A stretch of 64,000 nt of DNA. Origin: Anastatus disparis. Lineage: Eukaryota; Arthropoda; Insecta; Hymenoptera; Eupelmidae. The position numbers and the translations under genes are program-made. Each line of letters opens with the position of its first letter. Positions within the stretch are counted from its first letter, which is position 1. The notes under the pieces were generated by a model. The model had not been told where the DNA came from. It worked only from the letters and a program-made list of their open reading frames with translations, and did no database searches. The DNA is taken from contig JAFFSR010000004.1 in the NCBI GenBank assembly GCA_017163975.1, positions 2,232,001 to 2,296,000 of the forward strand, read 5' to 3'. Below, piece after piece: positions 19,171 to 27,966 of this stretch.

Positions 19171-20094
19171 TTATTGGGCATTTGCTTTATCAATCCAACT
19201 ATTGTGAGAATTGTCAAAACCAAGCCACTTTACAAATACTTCATTTCCACGTCTTCTGAGAATCTTCTCCACAAGATAGTAATCTGGATATTTGACGTTT
19301 TGTAATTCTTGTTCATAAAAGCCACCAGCGATTGGGTGATCTTTGTAATCCTGCAAGAGGTAAGTAACTGGTTTTGTTCTGCGGACCTGGCGCACGGTAA
19401 ATACTTCAGTTGACCAGTTGGGTGTGTATCCTTTCTCGAATACTTGTTTTAACTTGCTTACTCGTACTTTGTCACCAACTTTAAACTTTGGCTTCTTTTC
19501 TATTAAATTAACATTACGTTTGAATCTTTGAAGAACTTCTGCTTCGTTTTCAGCTGTAACATCTTTTGGTTTCATACCAATAGTCCGATGCTTCTCATCA
19601 TTGTACTTGACAATCAAATTGAAAAGAATATTGATCCACTTGTAGTTACCTCGTAAACTAAACTGCTTCCACATTTTGTTTTTGAGAGTGCGATTGAAGC
19701 GTTCGCAAATAGACGCTTTGAGATTGCTATAAGTTGAGTAGAGATTGATTTTATATTGTTGCATGAGATTCTGGAAATTTGTATTATAAAACTCCTTGCC
19801 TCGGTCGGTGTGAAGATTCTTAGGCACTCTATCTTTTGTCAATACGGACTTCATAGCAGCAGAAACATCTATACCAGTTTTTTGTTTTACAGGAACAGCC
19901 CAGACGTGTTTTGAAAAAACATATATAATTGTAAGCATGTATTTGTAGCCTTTGTTTTCTCGAGACTATGGTTGCATCTCTACTAAATCAGCTTGCCAAG
20001 TCTCATCCAAACCTCGCACATCAAACTTTCGACGAGGATAATTACGACGTGCTGGCTTGTGAAGTTCTTCTACAAGTCTATGACGTTGGTCCAT
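19171..20094 (-). pseudogene. INT: Polinton integrase with C-terminal chromodomain
   Basis: A retroviral-type DDE integrase that would insert the element. From the ATG at 20094 (MDQRHRLVEELHKPARR) it shows D in TWQADLVEMQ, D in LHTDRGKEFYN and E in SICERFNRTLKNK, then an SH3-like basic region (KFKVGDKVRVSKLK) and a chromodomain-like end (YLVEKILRRR...VFVKWLGFDNSHNSWI). One in-frame TAG at 19968-19966, between the first two catalytic Asp residues, interrupts an otherwise open 307-codon frame. The 5' end overlaps the 3' end of the next minus-strand gene by about 25 bp. The zinc-binding N-terminus seems short. Convergent with the 18623 gene. Confidence 0.92.
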
Positions 20095-20465
20095 CGATGG
20101 TTATCGATTGACTGTTTTGCACTAACAGTGATAATGCCTCCTTTTATAGTCTCAAGCTCCAACTGACTTTGTATGAATTTCTTATCTAGCTCGTCTCTGT
20201 GCACCTCTACAATTTTATCTAGGTTATTAAGATCACTTCTCAAACTAGATATTGAATCTAATAATTTTTGAACTTCCAAACGTACGATACGCTGTAAAGT
20301 ATCTAAATTTACAGCTTCATTGAGTTGGTTGGGTGATGCGAGATTACAAAGCCTCTTATTTTCCATATCGTATTGTCCATCTTTTGTGAGTTTATAGCCA
20401 ATACCCGGAGGTCCTCGACTACCCTCACTTCGTTTGAGATTACGTTCGAATACATTGACGCTCAT
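20070..20465 (-). CDS. collagen-like/coiled-coil Polinton protein, possible fibre
   Basis: An intact 131-residue frame. Residues about 16-36 contain RGPPGIGYKLTKDGQYDM, a Gly-Pro-rich turn followed by a short D-G-Y-D beta motif, and residues 50-110 form a long predicted coiled coil (heptad-like leucines in VQKLLDSISSLRSDLNNLDKIV). Such an arrangement resembles trimeric fibre or tail proteins of phages and viruses. I do not know an assigned function. A TATATATT box lies 35-42 nt upstream, overlapping the end of the neighbouring gene. Its 3' end overlaps the integrase start. Confidence 0.65.
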   Translation of the reverse strand: MSVNVFERNLKRSEGSRGPPGIGYKLTKDGQYDMENKRLCNLASPNQLNEAVNLDTLQRIVRLEVQKLLDSISSLRSDLNNLDKIVEVHRDELDKKFIQSQLELETIKGGIITVSAKQSIDNHRWTNVIDL

Positions 20466-20496
20466 TTTGATAATGCATGGTTTAGGTGTCTACACC

Positions 20497-21086
20497 TTAA
20501 TATATATAGCCTCCTTCACGTAACTCTTCTATAATTGAATGTATCTCATTTGTATGGCTAGGGTTTCCAGCTTCTCTTTCAGCAATGAGTAATCGAAGTC
20601 TATCAACGAGTTCGTTTGGATCATCTCAGTATATGTAATCCATTCTCGTATTTCTTCTTGCAATTTTATATCGAGGTAGCGATCCTCCTCTTTTTTTCAA
20701 TGAAAACAAAGGACTAATATACTTTCGAATTTCTTACTTTTATGCGTGCGAATAGTCTCATCACTTCTGTAGCGTCGTTTGTGAGCACTAGTAGTTTCAA
20801 GAATCTTCTTGTAATTTTGCATATCATTATTGTTCATGTGATCTCTATAATAAGTATCATGGTTTTTTATGACTTTTTTATTTGCTACGTCACGTATAAA
20901 ATCATTATTTTTCTCAGTAGTAGCAACGAGTTTCTGAAGAGGATCAACGATAGGTCTAAATGTCTCGCCAAATGCTCTTTCAATATTCTCTTTTCCAAAC
21001 TTCAACAAGTTATATTTTCGTTTAGCTGCATTGCGTGCTTGTACAAGTTGATGTAGAACATCTTTCTTTCGTCTAATGTCAGCCAT
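20497..21086 (-). pseudogene. conserved Polinton gene of unknown function, frameshifted
   Basis: The first part (129 codons, MADIRRKKDVLHQLVQ...) is Lys/Arg-rich and helical. After a one-base frameshift near 20700 the frame continues with RGGSLPRYKIARRN, a TGA at 20628-20626, then DDPNELVDRLRLLIAERE and IIEELREGGYIY to a stop at 20497. The DDPNELVDRL...IIEELRE ending is a hallmark I associate with a family found in many animal Polintons, so the two pieces are one gene. The role is unknown. A TATAAATA box lies about 56 nt upstream, within the ATPase tail. Confidence 0.75.
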
Positions 21087-21121
21087 GTTGACGCTTCAGC
21101 ATACAATGATGAATTGTTTTC

Positions 21122-21831
21122 TTAGGACCATGTGCGCGCTATATTTATAGCAAAACAATCTAAACCTTTTCTATATCTGCCAGAATTGATTGAACTATCT
21201 TTGTCGATTACAGAAATCCGTATTTATCATCAGTCCAACACTTGGAGCACAATTCTTTGAATTGGGCGTAAGTCATGTCAGAATTGACGTGATCGTCGTA
21301 TAAGTGTCTCAAGTTGACGTCATCTTGACGAAAAATCACCAACAAATTGACATTGTCTCTGATTAGATGTTTCGGAATACGAGCATAAGATTGACAGAGA
21401 TAGAAACAATCAACATCTTTGTGTCTACCCATACAGAAGTAAGCTCTGATATTATCTTGTTTTTCACAGGCTACATCATCGAAAATCATGACGGAATTTG
21501 GAAGCGCATTATCAGGGGCTACAACAGATTTGTGCTCACTAAAGGGAAAGTATTGTACACCTTCTAAAGGCTCTAGGAGATCCTTCAAAAACTTGTACTT
21601 TGGTTGATTCAAAGACTTGGAGTACACATAAACGTTTTCGAACCTGAGACCGTTGGGATGCGTTATTAGTGCTAACAGACTATTGGTTTTACCACAATTT
21701 GATGGACCGCAAAATACAGCTCGAATACTGTTTGGAAGTAAGACTCCATGCCTCTTTAATTTCTTCTCATGCTCCACGATAGTGTCGAAATTTTCTATTG
21801 GTAGCTTAACGGATTGTTCTTTGAAATTCAT
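21122..21831 (-). pseudogene. ATP: Polinton packaging ATPase, C-terminus frameshifted
   Basis: A FtsK/HerA (A32-like) ATPase that would pump DNA into capsids. Walker A GPSNCGKT lies near residues 42-49, Walker B VMIFDDV near 113-119, followed by an Arg/Gln-rich sensor region (RHKDVDCFYLCQSYARIPK). The 207-codon frame stops at 21208, but the family's usual tail is encoded in the next frame down to 21122, so one base has been lost near 21212. The catalytic core is complete; it is uncertain whether the shortened protein would fold. It is divergent from the PLA2-like gene. Confidence 0.92.
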
Positions 21832-21926
21832 TATGACAGCACGACTGAAGTACGAATGCTTGACCAGCTATAAATACAGGGCTTTTATACCCAATGCTTC
21901 AGTCTTCATTAAGTCTTCGAAGTGTG
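21832..21926. promoter_or_regulatory. divergent TATA promoters between ATPase and PLA2-like gene
   Basis: TATAAATA at 21869-21876 faces right, 51-58 nt before the ATG at 21927. TATAAAAG read on the minus strand at 21889-21882 faces left, 51-58 nt before the ATPase ATG at 21831. The two boxes are interlaced in less than 100 bp. The symmetry of spacing makes chance less likely. Confidence 0.6.
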
Positions 21927-22699
21927 ATGATCATATATATACAACGTGGTCACGGTTATATCAACAAGCTTCTTAATAATCTTCCAATCGAACTTCATAT
22001 ACCCGGCTACCAATACTGTGGACCCACTACAAGATTAGCTAAACGTTTAGCTAGAGGTGATCCAGGAATCAATCCTCTCGATAGAGCTTCAGCTATTCAC
22101 AGAATCATGAAAACGTAGAAGCTAGAAACGCTTCTGATAGAATTTTAGCTGAAAAAGCTAATCAAAGAATTTCATCAAAAGACGCTAGCTTTGGAGAAAA
22201 AGCAGCAGCATTTGCAATTAAAAACATTATGAAAGTAAAGTCTAAATTCGGAATGGGTATGAAGAAGAAGGGTAGGAGGAGGAAGAAGCCTTCTACTACT
22301 TTCAATACAATAGTAAAGGCTGCATCAAAATCAATTGTTCCTACAAAATGTGCTCGAAAAGACATTTTGTCGGCTCTAAAAGGTGCACGTAATGCTGTTA
22401 AAAAAGCAGGTGGTAAAAAAAATGTAAAAAGTCCACGTACTTTACCAGTTCCAAAGAAAGTAGGAGGTTTCTTACCATTCCTCATACCAATCTTTGCAGG
22501 TTTAAGTGCTGTCGGTGGTATAGCTGGAGGTGCAGCTGGAATCGCTAAAGCGGTAAACGATTCCAAAGCTGTTAAACAACAATTAGAAGAAAATAAGAGA
22601 CATAATATAAAGATGGAAGAAATGGCTTTTGGTAAAGGTCTTTACTTGAAACCATATAAGACTGGTCTTGATCTTCGTATGAAACCAAAGAATTCTTAA
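21927..22699 (+). pseudogene. PLA2-domain minor structural protein of Polinton
   Basis: From the ATG at 21927 (MIIYIQRGHGY) the frame encodes LHIPGYQYCGPTTRLAKRLA and DPGINPLD, the calcium-loop part of a parvovirus-VP1-like phospholipase A2. The Cys-X-X-X-His-Asp helix that should follow is missing: a small deletion near 22090 removes it and shifts the frame. From 22094 the frame is open to 22699: an Ala/Lys helix, a strongly basic stretch (KKKGRRRKKP), a hydrophobic Gly-rich segment (GFLPFLIPIFAGLSAVGG), and a C-terminal KGLYLKPYKTGLD motif. The whole looks like a membrane-penetrating minor capsid component. The gene is catalytically dead here. Confidence 0.78.
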
Positions 22700-22717
22700 A
22701 AAAAAAAAAAAAAAATC

Positions 22718-23089
22718 CTCAAAGTAAAATTACCTCAAAGAGCACTCACCGATGCTGATCTCATCAAGTATGCAAAACTCCTAAAAATCTCAAATTTTCG
22801 AGGAATATTCATGAGGAATGCTATGCCTATTAGCGGACCACGCTATAGAGAATCAGCTATTGTTAATCTCGATTATGCGGATGGACCTGGAACGCACTGG
22901 GTAGCATATCGCAAACGAGGAAACGATGTGTATTTCGATAGCTTCGGTGATCTTCAACCTCCTTTGGATTTAATGACATATCTGAAAGTAGACAACATCA
23001 AGTACAATCCTGAGAGATATCAAGACTTTGATACTTTTAACTGCGGTCATGTTTGTCTAAGATTTTTGAGCAACACTCTTGATATATAA
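22718..23089 (+). CDS. PRO: adenain-like cysteine protease of Polinton
   Basis: The first ATG in frame is 22811 (MRNAMPISGP), giving 92 residues, but the same frame is open from about 22718 and encodes the expected N-terminal helix (RALTDADLIKYAKLL) without an ATG, so the original start codon seems lost. Catalytic residues relative to 22811: His29 in GTHWVAY, Asp43 in YFDSFG, Gln71 and Cys78 in NCGHVC. Gln-to-Cys spacing of seven matches adenovirus protease. It would mature capsid proteins. The TAA overlaps a TATATAAA box for the next gene. Confidence 0.88.
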   Translation, partial: LKVKLPQRALTDADLIKYAKLLKISNFRGIFMRNAMPISGPRYRESAIVNLDYADGPGTHWVAYRKRGNDVYFDSFGDLQPPLDLMTYLKVDNIKYNPERYQDFDTFNCGHVCLRFLSNTLDI

Positions 23090-23132
23090 AGAAAAGAGTG
23101 ATAAGTATTTGTTCATTATAGGTTCAACCATC

Positions 23133-23819
23133 ATGGCAGATTCATTGACTTTGAGTCTTTCAGGCACATCATCTGTACTGGAAGAACAGTATTTTCCACC
23201 GATTGAACTCTCACCTGACAAGAATTACGTTCTCGGATTAGTTGCTTTCATGACATTCAATTCTATACCTAATATCGACAAGGGTAGTAATCTATTTTAC
23301 GTTGGACAGGAAGAAATTGTTTTACCGACTGGTAGTTATGAGATCGAAGATATAGAGAACTATCTCAGTGAAACATTGACGGCAAAAAGTATATCAATCA
23401 GTATTAAACCAAACAACAATACACTTCGTAGTGAAATAAAGTGTAATCATCCGATTGATTTTCGACCAGAACGTTCAATAGGACCTTTATTAGGCTTCGC
23501 AAAACGTGTACTTCCTGCTGATGTCACGAATGATTCAGACTTACCTGTAGCTATCCTGAAGGTTAACGCTCTTCGAGTCGAGTGCAATATCGTCTCTGGT
23601 ACCTATATAAACGGTCGACAAGTGCACACGATACATGAATTCTTTCCTGCAGTCCCACCAGGATATAAGATCATTGAAGTTTCATCACAGGTCATTTACC
23701 TTTCAGTCATCGTCAAGAGCATAGATCATTTACATGTGCGCATAGCTGATCAAGACGGGAATTTAATAAACTTTCGTGGAGAAACTATTACAGTTAGATT
23801 ACATATTAAATCAGTATAA
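23133..23819 (+). CDS. mCP: Polinton minor capsid (penton-like) protein
   Basis: An intact 228-residue frame from ATCATGGCAG at 23133. An upstream in-frame ATG at 23079 lies in the protease end and is unlikely. Beta-rich composition with segments such as YFPPIELSPDKNYVLGLVAF, LPTGSYEIEDIENYLS and ITVRLHIKSV fits the single jelly-roll minor capsid family placed next to the major capsid gene in animal Polintons. TATATAAA at 23083-23090 is 43-50 nt upstream. No damage is seen. Confidence 0.82.
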   Translation: MADSLTLSLSGTSSVLEEQYFPPIELSPDKNYVLGLVAFMTFNSIPNIDKGSNLFYVGQEEIVLPTGSYEIEDIENYLSETLTAKSISISIKPNNNTLRSEIKCNHPIDFRPERSIGPLLGFAKRVLPADVTNDSDLPVAILKVNALRVECNIVSGTYINGRQVHTIHEFFPAVPPGYKIIEVSSQVIYLSVIVKSIDHLHVRIADQDGNLINFRGETITVRLHIKSV

Positions 23820-23822
23820 AAA

Positions 23823-23993
23823 ATGGGCGTGGCTTATGACCATAAAAATAACAAAGGTTATATAAGTAAATCAAGATGGCATTCGAACATCAGTCGTCAT
23901 CGACAAGTCAAAATATTAACACGGCAGAACATTCAGTTTTTGAAAAGTCAAGGCTTAAAAATAAGAGCTCCTGGTGGAAAATTACGTGCTTAA
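23823..23993 (+). CDS. 56-residue basic protein between capsid genes (candidate)
   Basis: A short open frame, ATG 23823 to TAA 23991, starts MGVAYDHKNNKGYISKSRW and contains an amphipathic segment, LTRQNIQFLKSQGLK, with a very basic C-terminus. It begins 3 nt after the penton-like stop. The LTxQNxxFLKSxGL pattern looks like a small protein I associate with this position in other Polintons, but that rests on memory. An overlapping frame (23876-24058) is also open. A TATATAAG at 23859-23866 lies inside the frame and could serve the major capsid gene. Confidence 0.45.
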   Translation: MGVAYDHKNNKGYISKSRWHSNISRHRQVKILTRQNIQFLKSQGLKIRAPGGKLRA

Positions 23994-24014
23994 TTTTTTG
24001 CTGTTTTCAAAGAA

Positions 24015-25247
24015 ATGGAGGAAATTCTAAACATAAAGACAGGAATAAGATTGGATGAGTCAATAGCTCACTGTGAAGTGTACGCGTACCAGCCTTACAC
24101 CTCGTCAAATTTCAATAATAGTGATGAAATTCGCATATCGATTCAACATCAAGACTTAAATCTTTTGCCTTCGTGGAGCTCTCTCCACATAGTAGGAAAA
24201 TTAACTCAACAAGATGGTACGGCTGTAGCAAGAACTAACTTAGTTAATAACGGCATATGCCATCTATTCGAGGAAGTTCGCTATGAAATTAATGCTATAG
24301 AGATCGATTGCTGTAAGAATGTGGGATTGACCACCATTATGAAAGGTTGGGTATCACTCAACCCTAGTCAAAGTTTGATTATAGAAAATGCTGGTTGGAT
24401 TGATATTACGGGAACTCGGAAGATCATTAATAACGATGGCTATTTTGATATTTTCATACCTCTTAGTATGATTTTAGGCTTTGCCGAAGATTATCGCAAA
24501 ATCATAGTCAATATTGAACATGAACTTATCCTCACTAGATCCAGGAACGATATTAACGCAGTAATACAAACACCATATGCTACTAATGCTTACGAAAATT
24601 TCAAAATTGATCTTTTAAGGATCGAGTGGCTTATGCCTCACATACAGTTATCCAATTAATGTAAAATTTGCATGCTTCGACAAATCGAAAAAAATAAACC
24701 TATCTCAATGAGTTTTCGTTCCTGGGAATTATACGAATATCCATTATTACCTGCATCAACGAGACATGTATGGACAGTCAAAACATCTAATCAGCTGTAG
24801 AAGCCTCGTTTTATCATTCTTGGTTTTCAGACAAATCGAAAAGAACAAAAAACTGCTAATGCTAGTCAGTTCGATCACTGCAATTCGAGTAATGTAAAAC
24901 CATTTCTCAATTCTCAATACTATCCTTATGGAAATATGAATCTTGATATTGTCAATAATCAGTATGCAATATTATACGATTGTACACTAATTTTCGAAAT
25001 GCATACTATGGAAAGGAGTTCGAGTCAATATGCTGAAAAAATCAGATTATATCAATCACATGCGACTGATAGTCATCGATCGTTCAAAACAAAATGATTC
25101 TTTGAAGAGTGCTCCAGTTGATGTTCGTCTTGATTTCGAGACTAAACAAAATTTTCCAACAGAAACTTCAGCTTACAGTCTAATCTTACATGTAATCGAA
25201 TTATAGAATACAACGCCATAAGCGGTGATGTCAGAAAATTAGTCTAA
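24015..25247 (+). pseudogene. MCP: Polinton major capsid protein, broken
   Basis: The double jelly-roll shell protein. The first 214 codons (MEEILNIKTGIRLDESIAH) are open and well preserved, with SIQHQDLNLLPSWSSLHI, CHLFEEVRYEINAIEID and FDIFIPLSMILGFAEDYRK. Then in-frame TAA at 24657 and TAG at 24798 interrupt, with coding sequence continuing (PRFIILGFQTNRKEQ, LNSQYYPYGNMNLD) to about 24990. At least three further frameshifts are needed to follow the C-terminal part (VDVRLDFETKQNFP..., EYNAISGDVRKLV) to TAA at 25245. Total length, about 410 codons, fits the family. It is the most damaged gene of the element. Confidence 0.9.
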
Positions 25248-25309
25248 AGGAGTGGGGATAGTAGGATATAAGAAAGCGAGAGCGAACTGAGATCTCATTC
25301 TTTAAGAAG

Positions 25310-25744
25310 ATGGAATACGCAGTGGACTGACAAGGTTTTAAAAAACCAGGTAAAGAGCTTATTTTAAAAGAGTTGGCTGCTATTCCTTTCGTTGTCATAT
25401 TCTTAGCGTAGACTTTCGGACGAAACAAAGAAGAAAATACATGGTTCAAACATTACTATCATGGATTATTGTGGAACTCTGGTATCATTCCCTATACTAA
25501 CGTAGGCAACATTCTAAGACAAGCCCTACATGATGGGATCAAAATTTTTGCTGTGGGTAGCATAAGAAAAAAGTGGCTAGAACGCTTCAAGTTCAAAGTT
25601 TATAACGTCACAGAAATGGATTTTTTACTAGCTGATAAAATAAAGCTTGTGACTGTTTGCCCAAATCACAATGATTCGTACAAAGCACGTTGTACTCTGC
25701 ACAATGTCCGATTTATAAAAAGATACTTTGCTAGGAACAAATGA
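25310..25744 (+). pseudogene. unassigned Polinton-linked gene with two nonsense codons
   Basis: The frame starts MEYAVD at 25310, hits TGA at 25328 and TAG at 25409, and otherwise runs to TGA at 25742. Conserved-looking elements are a D-x-Q-G-F start after the first stop, WFKHYYHGLLWNSG, NILRQAL, IFAVGSIRKKWLERF, and a Cys/His-containing end (CPNHNDSYKARCTLHNV). It resembles a protein often found near the capsid end of insect Polintons, of unknown role. The early Asp and later Asp/His residues could fit an RNase H-like nuclease, but this is speculative. TATAAG at 25267 lies about 43 nt upstream. Confidence 0.6.
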
Positions 25745-26167
25745 ATTGATTTATGCTATCATGGGAAGTAAAAAACGCTGCCAAGTGCTTTGGCGGAATG
25801 CTTTCTCATAGAGCTCTTTGAGTTTCATTATTTTTTTATATTTATTTAAATGTGATTTTAATATAAAAAAATTGTCCATCATTAATATTTATTCATTTTG
25901 TACTTTATAAATTTTGAATATATATATGCTAGTTGATTGCCTTTTCAACATTTTGTTTGGGTTAAATGTTAGCTTTTAAAGTGTTTAATTTTGTTGACTT
26001 TAGCTAGCCTTATACATAGGTTCGAATTTATTATTTTTGTTATCTTGTGGATATCTTTTTATCACGACTAAGCTTGGTAAATCCAAGTAGTCAATTTTAG
26101 TAACGGTAATTAAATTCAGTAGTACTATTATAAATTTTCAAGAGTAACTCAGAAAACAAAAGAAGTG
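25745..26167. other. AT-rich spacer, probable right flank of the Polinton
   Basis: There is no gene longer than 23 codons. A short frame at 25753 (MLSWEVKNAAKCFGG) may be a last scrap of Polinton-linked coding sequence. GGAATGCTTTCTCATAGAG at 25793 is partly echoed by AATGCTTTCTCTATGAG at 27928, on the far side of the satellite array. No terminal inverted repeat is seen. Confidence 0.4.
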
Positions 26168-27785
26168 ATCAAAAAGCTACGCTAATAAAATTATTTATTT
26201 AAAACTTGGTTTATAAAGACAGTAGCAAATAACTTGTATACAAATTTTAGAGTAATTCTATCAAGTACTTTACGTAAAATGGAAAAATACTGAAATATGA
26301 AAATTTTTTAAGAAAATTTTTAAAATTTTCTAAAAAGAAAACTACGCTAAAAAGATCGGTTTATAAAAGTTATCCTTCTTTTGGCAGATGCAAATTATTC
26401 CCATGGAAATCTCAAAGCAAACTCATCAATTAACTTACGTAAAATACAAAAAAAAAAAATTAAAAATCGAAAATTTTTTCAAATTCTTAAAATGGCTCTA
26501 TAATAAAAAAAATACACTATGAATACAAATTTTCTATAGCTTCCCGCCTAGTTATACAAAAACATAGATGGTATACAAAATTTGAAGCAAATCCATAGAG
26601 TAATTTTCGAGATCTAACTGGTTAAATAAATAACATTTTCTTTTCAAAATTTCTTTTTAAAAATTTTAAAAATGCTCTAAAATTAAAACTACGCTATGAA
26701 AATCAATTTTTGAAAATTTCCCTTCTTTTGGCAGTCGCAAATAATTTCCCTGTAATTTTTAGAACAAATCTATCGAGTACTTTACGAAGAATAAAAAAAA
26801 TAAGAAAAGAAGAATCAAAATTTTTTTTAAATCTTTAAAATTCTCTAAAATTGTAACCACTCTAAGAAAATTAGTTTCCAAAAGCTAATTTTTTTCAGAC
26901 AATAGCGAATTAATTGTATGAAAATTTTGGAGAAAATTTATAGTATGGTTAATGCAAAAAAGAAAATAAATGAAAAATAAAAATGTTTTTGAAAATTTTC
27001 AAAGTGTTCTAAAATTAAAACTGCGCTGAGAAAATTAGTATTCCAAAGCTTTTTTTCTTCAGATAGTAGCGAATTAATTGCATACAAATTTTGGAGCAAA
27101 TCAATCGAATGGTTTTCGTAAAATAAAAAAAAATTAAAAATAAAAATTTTTTAAAAAATTTTAAAAATGCTCTAAAATTAAAAGTGCACTAAGAAAATTA
27201 GTTTACAAAATTTTTAATAATTTTGGCAGTCGAAATAAAGTTCCATACAAATTTTCGAACAAATTCTTCGAGTAGTTTACATAAAATACAAAAAAAATGA
27301 AAAATCGAAATTTTTTAAAAATTCTTAAAATGATTCTAAAAAAAAACTGCGCTAAGAAAACCAATTCCCAATAGCTTCCGCACCAGTTCATCAAAAAATT
27401 GAATTGTATGGAAAATTTGAAGTAAATCCATCGAGTAGTTTTTAAGATTTTATTGGCTTAATAAATAGAAACAATTTTTTCAAAAATTTCAAAATGCTCT
27501 AAAATTAAAACTGAGCTAAGAAAATCAGTTTTTAAAAATTTATTTTATCCGGGCAATCAGAAATAAATTTTATGCAAATTTTGAAGCAAATTCATCGAGT
27601 AGTAAACAAAAAAAAACCAAAAAACGAAAAATCGAATTTTTTTTTTATTTTTTAAAAAAACTTTAAAATGAAAACTACGGTGGAAGAACCAAATTATCAA
27701 TAGCTTCCCAGCAAGTTAATCACAAAACTAAATTCCATGCAAAATTAGAAGCAAATCCATCGAGTAGTTCTCGAGATACAGCTTA
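26168..27785. repeat. satellite array, about ten diverged units of 160-177 bp
   Basis: The landmark CTAAAATTAAAACTACGCTAAGAAAA recurs (in fragments of this form) at about 26168, 26336, 26508, 26685, 26856, 27020, 27180, 27344, 27507 and 27669. Each unit also holds CTTCTTTTGGCAG, CAAATTTTGGAGCAAATC and ATCGAGTAGTTTACGTAAAA in order. Some units instead have AGCTTCCCGCCTAGTTA...GAGATCTAACTGG, indicating a two-unit higher-order pattern. It ends at a (CA)n run. Confidence 0.9.
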
Positions 27786-27802
27786 CTAACTGAATTCATA
27801 CA

Positions 27803-27828
27803 TCCACACACACACACACACACACACA
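27803..27828. repeat. (CA)n microsatellite
   Basis: About 12 CA units directly follow the last satellite unit, then ATACATACAGACATTTTCTGG. Confidence 0.95.
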
Positions 27829-27966
27829 TACATACAGACATTTTCTGGAAACCACTTTTTTCGACTCACTGAGTTCAAATATGTACAAATTAATGAAAAA
27901 ATAGAAAAAAATTTTTTTTACCGATACAATGCTTTCTCTATGAGAAAGCAAAAGGAGAGATAATAC

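Larger units (their letters stand above)
14418..25747. mobile_element. Maverick/Polinton, decayed, left end missing
   Basis: The block contains the diagnostic set: protein-primed polymerase B, retroviral-type integrase with chromodomain, FtsK/HerA-type packaging ATPase, adenain-like protease, and penton-like and major capsid genes, with several accessory genes. The polymerase and capsid modules are on the plus strand; the integrase-to-ATPase module is on the minus strand. The N-terminus of the polymerase and the left terminal repeat are missing at the LINE junction. No right terminal inverted repeat is recognised after 25747. Nearly every gene has stops or frameshifts, so the element is an inactive fossil. 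Confidence 0.93.

Noticed and set aside
23876..24058. Alternative 60-codon gene before the major capsid gene
   Set aside because: It overlaps the 23823 frame and runs into the major capsid start in another frame; its composition is less protein-like. Kept only as an alternative.
14418..25747. Stop-codon reassignment to explain in-frame stops in Polinton genes
   Set aside because: TAA, TAG and TGA all occur as interruptions, frameshifts are present too, and the copia frame and intact genes use normal stops. Ordinary decay explains it.
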